A stretch of 41,118 nucleotides of DNA from an uncultured Bacteroidales bacterium (lineage in GTDB: Bacteria > Bacteroidota > Bacteroidia > Bacteroidales > UBA932): contig ONQC01000017.1 of the NCBI GenBank assembly GCA_900319855.1, positions 1 through 41,118 of the forward strand. The letters are read 5' to 3'. The position numbers were made by a program, and so were the translations under genes. The notes beneath the pieces are model-generated. The model was not told the DNA's origin. It worked only from the letters and a program-made list of their open reading frames with translations, and did not search any database. This document shows positions 32,000-39,741 of this stretch, in pieces (position 1 is the first letter of the stretch; each line of letters starts with the position of its first letter).

Positions 32000-33203
32000 G
32001 CCGGCCGATGGCGTTCTCCAGGCTTTCCGACGGTTCGATGATATTGTAGTCCTTCCAGAAATCGGGATCGAGGAATTCTTTCGCCTTGTTGTCCAGGATA
32101 TCGCTGGTGCGGAACATGTCACTGCGGGCAATGGGTTCTACCGGTTCGCGCAGATTGGTGACTACCAATTCGTTGACAGCCGTATAATTGGTCGAGATCA
32201 GCCGCCGCTTCCAGTCGCAGGCGAACCGCATCGTTGTCCGGAAATAACTGATCCGGCTGATGTTCCCGTCAAACCGGTAGTTGACCAGGATCGAGAGCTC
32301 CCGCGGGGTGAAACGCAACGAGAACGGTTTCCGGATCAGCATCATACGGGTCGCCTTGCTGCGATCGGTCATGTCCAGGGAGAGTTCGATGCGCGTGAAT
32401 GAAAGCCGTTCCCGGTCGATGTACAAAGTACCATTGTAAAGCGCATACTCACACTCCGCTCCCGGAATGACCCGGATGACGAACTGGAGCCGGTCATCGA
32501 TGGAAGCCGGAGCAAGCATCTCGAAACGGTAATTGCGCAGTTCCACCGGATCGAACAGAAGGTCCGGATTCTTGACAACATCGTGCGTAATGGCCTGCGT
32601 CGGACCACCCATCACCTTGATGCTCAAAGTATCGGTCCGTTTCTGGCTGAGCAGGACGCGGCTTTTCTCCAAAGCGGTCCGGTCCCGGGCAATCCCGTGG
32701 CCATAGGAGGACTTGTAAATGCGGGAGACGGCTTCGGAGATATACGTAAACCGCTGACGCTTGCGGATGGTTTCGCGATAAAAACATTCCAGGAGTTCCG
32801 GCTGCTGGCTGTAATTCTGGGGAATCCGTGCGATGGCGGCCTCCACGATCTGGCGGGGATCCCCCGTCATGACGGTCGCCGGGTCGAGGGCATAGACCTC
32901 CGGTATCAGATAGACCTTCATCTCTCCCCTGCCGGCCTGCTGGCGGATCGTCCGGTATCCGACAAAAGAGAAGACCACTTCGCGGATCGGGAGGTCGGAC
33001 TTGATGGTAAAGGCGCCGTCGGCATTCGTCACGGTGGCGAAATGACGGTCCGGGACGGAAACATGGACGGATTCAAGCGGGCGGCCGCTCTGCAAGTCCG
33101 AGACCACACCGCGGACGGAGTAGACCAGCCGGAGCGAATCCGGTTGTGCGGACAGAAGGATGGCAGGCAGGAGAAACGCTACCAAAAGCAAGAACTTTTT
33201 CAT
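31983..33203 (-). CDS. Secreted protein with carboxypeptidase-regulatory-like domain (DUF5686-like)
   Basis: About 406 residues from MKKFLLLVAFLLPAILLSAQ, a clear Sec signal peptide. Residues 25-105 form a carboxypeptidase D regulatory-like (peptidase-associated Ig) domain: VRGVVSDLQSGRPLESVHVS, NADGAFTIKSD, FSFVGYRTI. The rest resembles the DUF5686-type region found on Bacteroidota surface proteins (IARIPQNYSQQPELLECFYR, DRERLSFTRIELSLDM, VNYRFDGNISRISYFRTTMR) and ends without a beta-barrel. It is likely periplasmic or attached at the outer membrane; its function is unknown. An in-frame extension to 33296 would cover the promoter and part of recQ and is rejected. It has its own consensus promoter although it follows recQ closely. 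Confidence 0.82.
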   Translation of the reverse strand: MKKFLLLVAFLLPAILLSAQPDSLRLVYSVRGVVSDLQSGRPLESVHVSVPDRHFATVTNADGAFTIKSDLPIREVVFSFVGYRTIRQQAGRGEMKVYLIPEVYALDPATVMTGDPRQIVEAAIARIPQNYSQQPELLECFYRETIRKRQRFTYISEAVSRIYKSSYGHGIARDRTALEKSRVLLSQKRTDTLSIKVMGGPTQAITHDVVKNPDLLFDPVELRNYRFEMLAPASIDDRLQFVIRVIPGAECEYALYNGTLYIDRERLSFTRIELSLDMTDRSKATRMMLIRKPFSLRFTPRELSILVNYRFDGNISRISYFRTTMRFACDWKRRLISTNYTAVNELVVTNLREPVEPIARSDMFRTSDILDNKAKEFLDPDFWKDYNIIEPSESLENAIGRLRKQR

Positions 33204-33223
33204 ACCTAAACCCTTTATCTTTC

Positions 33224-33253
33224 CAAAGATACGGATTTCCCCCAAAAAAGCAA
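33224..33253 (-). promoter_or_regulatory. Promoter of the DUF5686-like gene
   Basis: On the minus strand TTG (33253-33251), a 19-base spacer and TATCTTTG (33231-33224) match the consensus. The predicted start near 33219 gives a 16-base leader. Confidence 0.8.
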
Positions 33254-33267
33254 CGCCCGGCGGGAAT

Positions 33268-35139
33268 TTATTCGGAAGGCGGCGGGACCGTACCATCGTC
33301 GATCAGCCGGCGCAGGACTTCCGACCAACGTGCGGCCGATTCCCCCTCCGGCAGATCCAGGCTGGAACGCAGGTCCGCCAGGGTATATTTCCCCTCTCGC
33401 GACCGGATCCATTCTTTCAGGCGAGCCTCGGTCGGGACCCGCCGGGACCGGCAGATATCGCAGGTGCCGCAGTCGGCCGAATCCTCCTGGCCGAAATACG
33501 CCAGCAGGAACCGCGACCGGCAGGTGTCCTCTTCGGCGACATAGTCCAGCATGGCCTGCATGCGGGCATGGGCGCTTTCTTTCAGCAACCGGTACCGTTT
33601 GGGAGCCAGGGCGACATTGCCGGGTTCGAGCCGGTCATGATGGAGGAACAGGACATCGGCCCGGTCGGCCGGGACATAATTCACAAGGTGCTCCAGGGAA
33701 AGCCGATAGAGCAGCTGCCGAAGCGTGGGGACATCGGCGCCGACCTGTTTGGCGAACCATGGTTCATCAATCTCTACGGCGAAAGAGAAGACCCCTTCGC
33801 ACCGGCGCATCAAAAGTTCCAGCAGAACCTCCATCCGAGGATCCGGCAGGGAGACGTTATACAGTTCATCCCGGCTGACCCGGATCCGTACGCGGGTAGC
33901 GACATCCAGGTCCTCCGTATAAGTCCAGTGCCCTTCGCGTTCCAGGACCTTGATCGCATAATGCGCCGCCGCCCGCTGCAACCGGAACTGACGGCAGAAT
34001 TCGTCCAGGTCGAATTTCAGCCGGCGGCCCTTCCCCGCACCATACGGGATCTGGGCCACGGCGTGGACCTTCTGATAAACATCTTCAATCTGGTCCAATG
34101 GCGGGAAAGAGACCGTTTCCAGCTGATGCAGCCGCCGCACGTCGGAAGCGTTCCACAGCAGGACCGCATAGGACCGCAGGCCGTCGCGGCCCGCCCGCCC
34201 CGCTTCCTGGAAGTAGGCTTCCGGCGCATCCGGCAGGTCCAGGTGGACCACGAAACGGACGTCCGGCTTGTCGATTCCCATCCCGAAAGCATTGGTACAG
34301 ACCATGACCCGGATCCGGTCCTGCCGCCAGGCCTCCTGCCGTTCCGCACGGGTTTCGTGGCCGAGTCCGGCGTGATAGAAGGAGGCAGAGACGCCATTGG
34401 CCGCCAGGAAAGAGGCCACTTCCTCGGTCTTCCGGCGGTTGCGCACATAGACGATGCCCGTACCCGGGACCCCCTGGCAGATATCCAGCAACTGGCCGGT
34501 CTTGTCTTCGCAGCTGCGCACGATATAGCTCAGGTTGGGACGTTCGAAACCGGATTTGCAGACGGTCCTTCCGCGGAAACGCAGCCGGTCCATGATGTCC
34601 TCCGCGACCTGGGGCGTAGCCGTTGCGGTCAGCGCGATGACCGGTGCATCCACCCGGTCCCGGAGGGCTCCGATCTCGAGGTAGTCCGGCCGGAAATCAT
34701 ACCCCCACTGGGAGATACAATGCGCCTCGTCGACAACGATATAATTGATGTTCAAGACCGGAAGGTAGGATTGGAACAGGAAGGTGCCCAATCTCTCGGG
34801 AGACACATACAGGAATTTGTAGTCGCCGTAGGCGGCGTTGTTCAGGGCGAGGTCCACTTCATGGCGGCCCATGCCGGCATGAATTGCCAGGGCCCGGACG
34901 CCCCTTTCCTGCAGGTTCCGGACCTGGTCTTTCATCAGGGCGACCAGCGGTGTCACGACCAGGGCGAGGCCGTCCTGCATCAGGGCGGGGACCTGGAAAC
35001 AGACCGACTTCCCGCCGCCCGTCGGCAGGATGGCCAGGACATCCTCCCCGTCCAGGGCATGGCGGATGATCTCCTCCTGCATCGGCCGGAAGCCGTCATA
35101 CCCCCAGTACGTTTTCAATATGTCGACAGGTTGTTGCAT
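33268..35139 (-). CDS. recQ: RecQ-family ATP-dependent DNA helicase
   Basis: About 623 residues. Helicase motifs are complete: [10 protein letters not shown] (motif 0), [10 protein letters not shown] (Walker A), [12 protein letters not shown] (DEAH, with the RecQ aromatic loop GYDFRPDY), LTATATPQ (motif III), [22 protein letters not shown] and [11 protein letters not shown] (motifs IV-VI). The zinc-binding domain has four cysteines in [10 protein letters not shown] and DCGTCDIC, placed after a long winged-helix-like region. The usual HRDC domain is missing; the tail is a short helical segment ending VPPPSE. The enzyme unwinds DNA 3' to 5' in recombinational repair. The ATG at 35137-35139 is chosen over a GTG three codons upstream. 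It is divergent from pckA. Confidence 0.94.
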   Translation of the reverse strand: MQQPVDILKTYWGYDGFRPMQEEIIRHALDGEDVLAILPTGGGKSVCFQVPALMQDGLALVVTPLVALMKDQVRNLQERGVRALAIHAGMGRHEVDLALNNAAYGDYKFLYVSPERLGTFLFQSYLPVLNINYIVVDEAHCISQWGYDFRPDYLEIGALRDRVDAPVIALTATATPQVAEDIMDRLRFRGRTVCKSGFERPNLSYIVRSCEDKTGQLLDICQGVPGTGIVYVRNRRKTEEVASFLAANGVSASFYHAGLGHETRAERQEAWRQDRIRVMVCTNAFGMGIDKPDVRFVVHLDLPDAPEAYFQEAGRAGRDGLRSYAVLLWNASDVRRLHQLETVSFPPLDQIEDVYQKVHAVAQIPYGAGKGRRLKFDLDEFCRQFRLQRAAAHYAIKVLEREGHWTYTEDLDVATRVRIRVSRDELYNVSLPDPRMEVLLELLMRRCEGVFSFAVEIDEPWFAKQVGADVPTLRQLLYRLSLEHLVNYVPADRADVLFLHHDRLEPGNVALAPKRYRLLKESAHARMQAMLDYVAEEDTCRSRFLLAYFGQEDSADCGTCDICRSRRVPTEARLKEWIRSREGKYTLADLRSSLDLPEGESAARWSEVLRRLIDDGTVPPPSE

Positions 35140-35288
35140 TTTGTTCACTTAAAACCTTTTACATCTCCAAACCGTCACCCGGACGGCAAAATTTTTGCAG
35201 CACACATGCAAAGGTAATGAATTAAATTGTGTAAATTTGCCGAATCAAAAAAGCAATATATAGTTTCATTAAAAAACACATAAACATC
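35140..35288. promoter_or_regulatory. Divergent recQ / pckA control region
   Basis: This AT-rich gap contains TAAATTTG (35232-35239) on the plus strand, a good -7 element for pckA with a predicted start near 35244 and an A-rich leader of about 45 bases. No TTG is correctly spaced upstream of it. No convincing TAnnTTTG was found for recQ on the minus strand. No clear operator repeat was seen. Confidence 0.55.
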
Positions 35289-36905
35289 ATGTCCAAAATT
35301 GATCTGAGCAAGTACGGTATCAAGAACGTCAAGGAAGTTCTCTACAACCCGTCTTACGAAGTCCTCTACAACGAAGAAACCAAACCCGGCCTCGAAGGCT
35401 TTGACAAGGGTCAGGTGACTGAACTCGGCGCCATCAACGTCATGACCGGCATCTACACCGGCCGTTCCCCTAAGGACAAGTACATCGTCTATGACAAGAC
35501 CACCAAGGAAGGCGCCCCGGGCGAAATCTGGTGGACCACCGAAGGTTATCCGAACGATAACCACAAGATGTCCGAGAAGACTTGGAAAGCGGTCAAGAAA
35601 CTTGCCCAGAAGCAGCTCTCCGGCAAGCGCCTTTTCGTGGTTGACGGTTTCTGCGGCACCCACGCCGACACCCGCATGAAGGTCCGCTTCATCGTCGAGG
35701 TCGCCTGGCAGGCCCACTTCGTCACCAACATGTTCATCCGTCCGAAGAACCAGAAGGAATTCGACCAGGAGCCTGATTTCGTCGTCTACTGCGCCGCCAA
35801 GGCCAAGGTCGAAAACTACCAGGAGCTCGGCCTCCGCAGCGAAACCTGCGTCGCCTTCAACGTGACCTCCCGCGAGCAGGTCATCCTCAACACCTGGTAC
35901 GGCGGTGAAATGAAGAAGGGTATGTTCTCCATGATGAACTACTACCTCCCGCTCAAGGGCATCGCCGCGATGCACTGCTCCGCCAACACGGACATGAACG
36001 GTGAGAACACCGCTATCTTCTTCGGTCTCTCCGGCACCGGCAAGACCACCCTTTCCACCGATCCGAAGCGTCTGCTCATCGGCGACGACGAGCACGGCTG
36101 GGACAACAAGGGCGTCTTCAACTTCGAAGGCGGCTGCTATGCCAAGGTCATCAAGCTTGACAAGGAATCCGAACCGGACATCTACAACGCCATCCGCCGC
36201 GACGCCCTCCTCGAGAACGTCACCGTCGACGCCGAAGGCAAGATCGACTTCAACGACAAGAGCGTGACCGAGAACACCCGCGTCAGCTACCCGATCTACC
36301 ACATCAACAACATCGTCCGTCCGGACAGCCACGGACCGGCCGCCAAGCAGGTCATCTTCCTGTCCGCCGACGCTTTCGGTGTCCTTCCTCCGGTTTCCAT
36401 CCTGAACGCCGAGCAGACCAAGTACTACTTCCTCTCCGGCTTCACCGCCAAACTCGCTGGTACCGAGCGCGGTATCACCGAACCGACCCCGACCTTCTCC
36501 GCCTGCTTCGGCCAGGCCTTCCTGGAGCTCCATCCGACCAAGTATGCCGAGGAACTCGTCAAGAAGATGAAGAAGAGCGGTGCCAAGGCTTACCTCGTGA
36601 ACACCGGCTGGAACGGTACCGGCAAGCGTATCTCCATCCGTGACACCCGCGGTATCATCGACGCCATCCTCAACCACAGCATCGATGCCGCCCCGACCAA
36701 GACCATCCCGTACTTCAACTTCGTCGTTCCGACCCAGCTCGAAGGCGTCGACAGCGGTATCCTCGATCCGCGCGACACCTATGCCGACAAGGCCGAGTGG
36801 GAGAAGAAGGCCGTCGACCTCGCCGGCCGCTTCATCAAGAACTTCCACAAGTACGAGTCCAACAAGGCCGGCAAGGCCCTAGTCAAGGCTGGTCCTCAGC
36901 TCTAA
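35289..36905 (+). CDS. pckA: Phosphoenolpyruvate carboxykinase (ATP)
   Basis: 538 residues, normal for the ATP-type enzyme. It has [17 protein letters not shown] near residue 51, the metal-binding histidine in [15 protein letters not shown], the kinase P-loop [15 protein letters not shown] (245-259), the metal-binding IGDDEHGWD, and the adenine-loop region [17 protein letters not shown]. It interconverts oxaloacetate and PEP; in rumen and gut Bacteroidota it usually runs toward oxaloacetate, fixing CO2 and saving ATP on the route to succinate. Arginine is written almost entirely with CGC and CGT, whereas neighbouring genes use CGG freely, a sign of very high expression. It is a single-gene unit with promoter and strong terminator. 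Confidence 0.98.
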   Translation: MSKIDLSKYGIKNVKEVLYNPSYEVLYNEETKPGLEGFDKGQVTELGAINVMTGIYTGRSPKDKYIVYDKTTKEGAPGEIWWTTEGYPNDNHKMSEKTWKAVKKLAQKQLSGKRLFVVDGFCGTHADTRMKVRFIVEVAWQAHFVTNMFIRPKNQKEFDQEPDFVVYCAAKAKVENYQELGLRSETCVAFNVTSREQVILNTWYGGEMKKGMFSMMNYYLPLKGIAAMHCSANTDMNGENTAIFFGLSGTGKTTLSTDPKRLLIGDDEHGWDNKGVFNFEGGCYAKVIKLDKESEPDIYNAIRRDALLENVTVDAEGKIDFNDKSVTENTRVSYPIYHINNIVRPDSHGPAAKQVIFLSADAFGVLPPVSILNAEQTKYYFLSGFTAKLAGTERGITEPTPTFSACFGQAFLELHPTKYAEELVKKMKKSGAKAYLVNTGWNGTGKRISIRDTRGIIDAILNHSIDAAPTKTIPYFNFVVPTQLEGVDSGILDPRDTYADKAEWEKKAVDLAGRFIKNFHKYESNKAGKALVKAGPQL

Positions 36906-36924
36906 TCGACTCCATGTCAAAGAT

Positions 36925-36953
36925 AAAGGCGACCTTCGGGCCGCCTTTTTTTT
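36925..36953 (+). terminator. Intrinsic terminator of pckA
   Basis: AAAGGCG (36925-36931) pairs with CGCCTTT (36942-36948) around an inner CC/GG pair and a TTCG tetraloop, followed by T to 36953. It starts 19 bases after the pckA stop. On the minus strand only a short T stretch follows, so it may also slow transcription from the MG2-like operon. Confidence 0.92.
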
Positions 36954-36972
36954 GTGTTTCTTTCCGGCTCGA

Positions 36973-38583
36973 TTACCGGACCCCGACGGAGGTTTCCTGC
37001 CGCACGGGCAAGCCGTCGCTGTCCAGGCCTTCCACTACGACACGGAAACGCCCCGCATAGGCCGGCGCCTGAACGGGGATGCGGAGGGCCTCGCCGGCTT
37101 CCACCTGCACGGAAGGATGCCAGTAGATGGTCTGGCGGAGGTCCCGACCCTGTCCGGGAGCTCTCTTGTAAGCCAGCGGATAGGACGCGCCTTCGAAATC
37201 GAAGATCCGTACCGTCCGGGGGAACCTGACCATAGAGATATTCCGGTGGGTCGTGATCAGGCTCACGACGGCATCGAAGGTCCGGGCGCCGATGGAATAG
37301 GATCGGCGGAAGATGTCTACCTCCCGCAGCAGGGTGGCATCCATTTCAATGATACTGGAATGGTCCAGGACAGGGACGCCGTCGATCAGTACGAGCACGT
37401 TTTCCGCGAACAGGTTGTTCACGCCGCGGCCGACAGACTTCAGCACCTGGAGGCCTTCCCTGCGCCAGCGCAGTTCCGGGATATACTCAATCACGCACTC
37501 ATGGAAGGTGTTCATCTGCGTGTAATCCGCCATCCGGTAACGGATGCAGTCCGGATCGTCCGGACCGAAGAGACGGCTCTCTCGCTTGGGCAGAAATGCC
37601 AGCAGGGTATCCGCCGCGGCTGCCCGGGAAGACGGGATTGCCGCCATGCGCTCCAGCAAACCCGGTTCGAAAGCCGGATCGATCGTCAGTTGGGGGATGT
37701 CGCGGGATTCCAGTCCGAGGAACGGGGACTCCAGTTCCAGGTAGCAATCCATCGCTTCATCCAGACCGGCGACTTCGCAGACCAAGTCGCGGTGGCCGAA
37801 AATGTTATAGGTCCGGAAAGACATCTGCCCGCTTTGGGTGAACAGGGCCGTATACAGGTCTTCCGTGTTGCCCGGGGAGGAAATGATGGCGAACGGATGC
37901 CGGCTGAGCGCCCTGTCGCGGTCGGGGCCGGAAAGATGTGCATGGATGATGTCCCCTTCTTCTTCGACCGTTCCGAGCCGGACACGGGTACAGGCATCCG
38001 CGATACCCTTTTCCTCCGCAGGTGCCAGCGCATCTTCATGATAGACGGAGACGCTCAGGCTCATGGCCTTCCCCAGCCGGTTGTCCAGTTCCACGGACAG
38101 TTCTCCGCCGCGGGAAGCAGGGGTCGCCAGCACACGCAGCGTCCCGGCATCCCTGGCACGGGCCGGAGCCACTGCCGCTGCGACACGGACGCCATTCTCC
38201 ACGCGCGCCGTGGAAAAACCATTGAACACGGACAGGATACGGGCATCCCGGAGGATGGCCGCCCGGTCGTCATCTCCGGATGTATAGGCACACAACAGAT
38301 AGTTTCCCGTGGGAAGGGAGGCCGGGAGCTGGAGCACTCCGGCACCCCGGCCGCCCACCAGGGCGATCTTGGCCTGGACAGCCGTTCCGTCGGCGGAAAA
38401 CAGTTCGAGATAGGCGACGCCGCTGCGGGTCTGCGAGCCGCCCAGACTGAAGGCGGAGCACCAGACCAGGTCGCCGGAGACATAAGCCGAACGGTCGGTC
38501 GAAATGTAAATCCGTTCGCGGGCCGCGCCGGACAGGCAGAAGCCCAGCAGCAGGCCGAGCAGGATGACATGATACTTTTTCAT
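36973..38583 (-). CDS. Secreted MG2-like protein with a TonB plug-like C-terminal segment
   Basis: 536 residues with a Sec signal (MKKYHVILLGLLLGFCLSGA). Residues about 24-105 look like a macroglobulin MG2 domain (RIYISTDRSAYVSGDLVWCS, YLELFSADGTAVQ, LQLPASLPTGNYLLCAYTSG), and a second Ig-like strand pattern continues to about 185. Residues about 380-460 resemble the plug of TonB receptors (VLKSVGRGVNNLFAENVLVL, IDGVPVLDHSSIIEMDATLL, REVDIFRRSYSIGARTFDAV), though no barrel follows. The C-terminus is another strand-rich segment (RIPVQAPAYAGRFRVVVEG). It is probably periplasmic or an outer-membrane accessory of the receptor encoded upstream. It starts 3 bases after the DUF4249 gene. The MG2 and plug assignments are pattern judgements, not family matches. 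Confidence 0.75.
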   Translation of the reverse strand: MKKYHVILLGLLLGFCLSGAARERIYISTDRSAYVSGDLVWCSAFSLGGSQTRSGVAYLELFSADGTAVQAKIALVGGRGAGVLQLPASLPTGNYLLCAYTSGDDDRAAILRDARILSVFNGFSTARVENGVRVAAAVAPARARDAGTLRVLATPASRGGELSVELDNRLGKAMSLSVSVYHEDALAPAEEKGIADACTRVRLGTVEEEGDIIHAHLSGPDRDRALSRHPFAIISSPGNTEDLYTALFTQSGQMSFRTYNIFGHRDLVCEVAGLDEAMDCYLELESPFLGLESRDIPQLTIDPAFEPGLLERMAAIPSSRAAAADTLLAFLPKRESRLFGPDDPDCIRYRMADYTQMNTFHECVIEYIPELRWRREGLQVLKSVGRGVNNLFAENVLVLIDGVPVLDHSSIIEMDATLLREVDIFRRSYSIGARTFDAVVSLITTHRNISMVRFPRTVRIFDFEGASYPLAYKRAPGQGRDLRQTIYWHPSVQVEAGEALRIPVQAPAYAGRFRVVVEGLDSDGLPVRQETSVGVR

Positions 38584-38586
38584 ACG

Positions 38587-39741
38587 CTAATCCTCCCAAT
38601 ATGACGGTTTTACATTCGTCCCTCCCATAGCCCGGCAGTCGCACCAGGACGGAGGGGCCCATCCCACGTAACTGCCGTCTTCGGTCGTGACATTCTGGCT
38701 GGGCCGCCATCCGTCAGCGTACTTCTGCGGGATTTCGGAAGACGCCAGATCGTATAATTCAGACGGATCGAGTTCGCCATGGTCCAGATACGCCATCGTT
38801 TCCCGGGGCAAGAACGCACGGGCATCGGATGTACGGGAGACCTCGATAAAGCCCAGGACGAGTTCATCCGGATCTTCTTCACAAGTAAGGTTGCCGCGGA
38901 GTTCGCTCGGATTCGGGGCGAACAGGTCGCCGGTCGAATTGGAATTCATTTCCAGGGTATGGAGATACTGGTAGCATTCTTCGGAGATGCCCCGGGCGAT
39001 GAGATGGACGGCATACCGCCGCTGGAACCGGTTGTCGATGCCGGTATGGAAATCCATGAAAACATGGTCCCGGATCTTGTTTTGCTCGTCGCCGATGGCA
39101 ATGGCGATCCCCGCCTCGGAGGAACGGCTCTTGGTCCAGCACCAATAGTTGGGATTGCTGTCCAGGAAGACATACTCCTCGTTGAGGAAATCGTAATCAA
39201 ACCGGATATCGTAATTGGCATGGAACTGCCACTCCTGCTCGTAGTCCCAGCGGAAAAAACGGCTGGCGCCTTCCGGCGCGGTCATAGAGACCCGTGCTTT
39301 GCCGGAGGGACGGCGCAAGGGACTGTCGGTGGGCTCCACCTCGAAACTGATCCCGTCGATGACCGGAGCCATTTGCGGTTCCCGCCAGGAAGAGACATAA
39401 TTCCGGTGGGACTCCATGTCCGCGACATGCAGGCGATAGCGCCGGTCGGCCGGCGCATCGGTCAGGTCGACCGTGTTCCCGCCCTGAGACGTCATCCGGT
39501 AAATGGTACCCGTTTCGTCCTCCACCCAGGCCTGTGCCGGGACTTCCTTATATTGGAAGGATCCGTCCAGCGACTGGGCACGGCTTACGTGGAACGTAGA
39601 AACGTCGCCAAGGATGATATCCCCCTCGATGACGATGGTTCCCTCGATGGAGTCCAATTCGGTTTCATAAGGATAGATGCAGGACAGCGCCAGGCTTCCC
39701 TCCAGCAGGCATGCTGCGATTCTCTTCAGGCCCATCATCAT
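38587..39741 (-). CDS. DUF4249-family outer-membrane lipoprotein
   Basis: 384 residues. The signal MMMGLKRIAACLLEGSLALSC has a lipobox ending at Cys21. IYPYETELDSIEGTIVIEGDI is the typical start of the mature DUF4249 protein, and the C-terminal WCDCRAMGG followed by an aromatic KPSYW matches the family's closing cysteine motif. The middle is rich in strands (VSMTAPEGASRFFRWDYEQE, YWCWTKSRSSEAGIAIAIG). These lipoproteins are encoded next to TonB receptors and are thought to act with them at the cell surface; the ligand is unknown. The ATG directly abuts the receptor's stop (TAGATG), so the two are translationally linked. Any of the first three ATGs could start it. Confidence 0.9.
   Translation of the reverse strand: MMMGLKRIAACLLEGSLALSCIYPYETELDSIEGTIVIEGDIILGDVSTFHVSRAQSLDGSFQYKEVPAQAWVEDETGTIYRMTSQGGNTVDLTDAPADRRYRLHVADMESHRNYVSSWREPQMAPVIDGISFEVEPTDSPLRRPSGKARVSMTAPEGASRFFRWDYEQEWQFHANYDIRFDYDFLNEEYVFLDSNPNYWCWTKSRSSEAGIAIAIGDEQNKIRDHVFMDFHTGIDNRFQRRYAVHLIARGISEECYQYLHTLEMNSNSTGDLFAPNPSELRGNLTCEEDPDELVLGFIEVSRTSDARAFLPRETMAYLDHGELDPSELYDLASSEIPQKYADGWRPSQNVTTEDGSYVGWAPPSWCDCRAMGGTNVKPSYWED

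Noticed and set aside
33204-33296. Longer start for the DUF5686-like protein
   Set aside because: It would put residues before the signal peptide, span the TTG-N19-TATCTTTG promoter and run into recQ.
33160-35217. A 685-codon plus-strand frame opposite recQ
   Set aside because: recQ carries every helicase motif on the minus strand; the opposite frame is repetitive in Pro, Gly and Arg and matches nothing.
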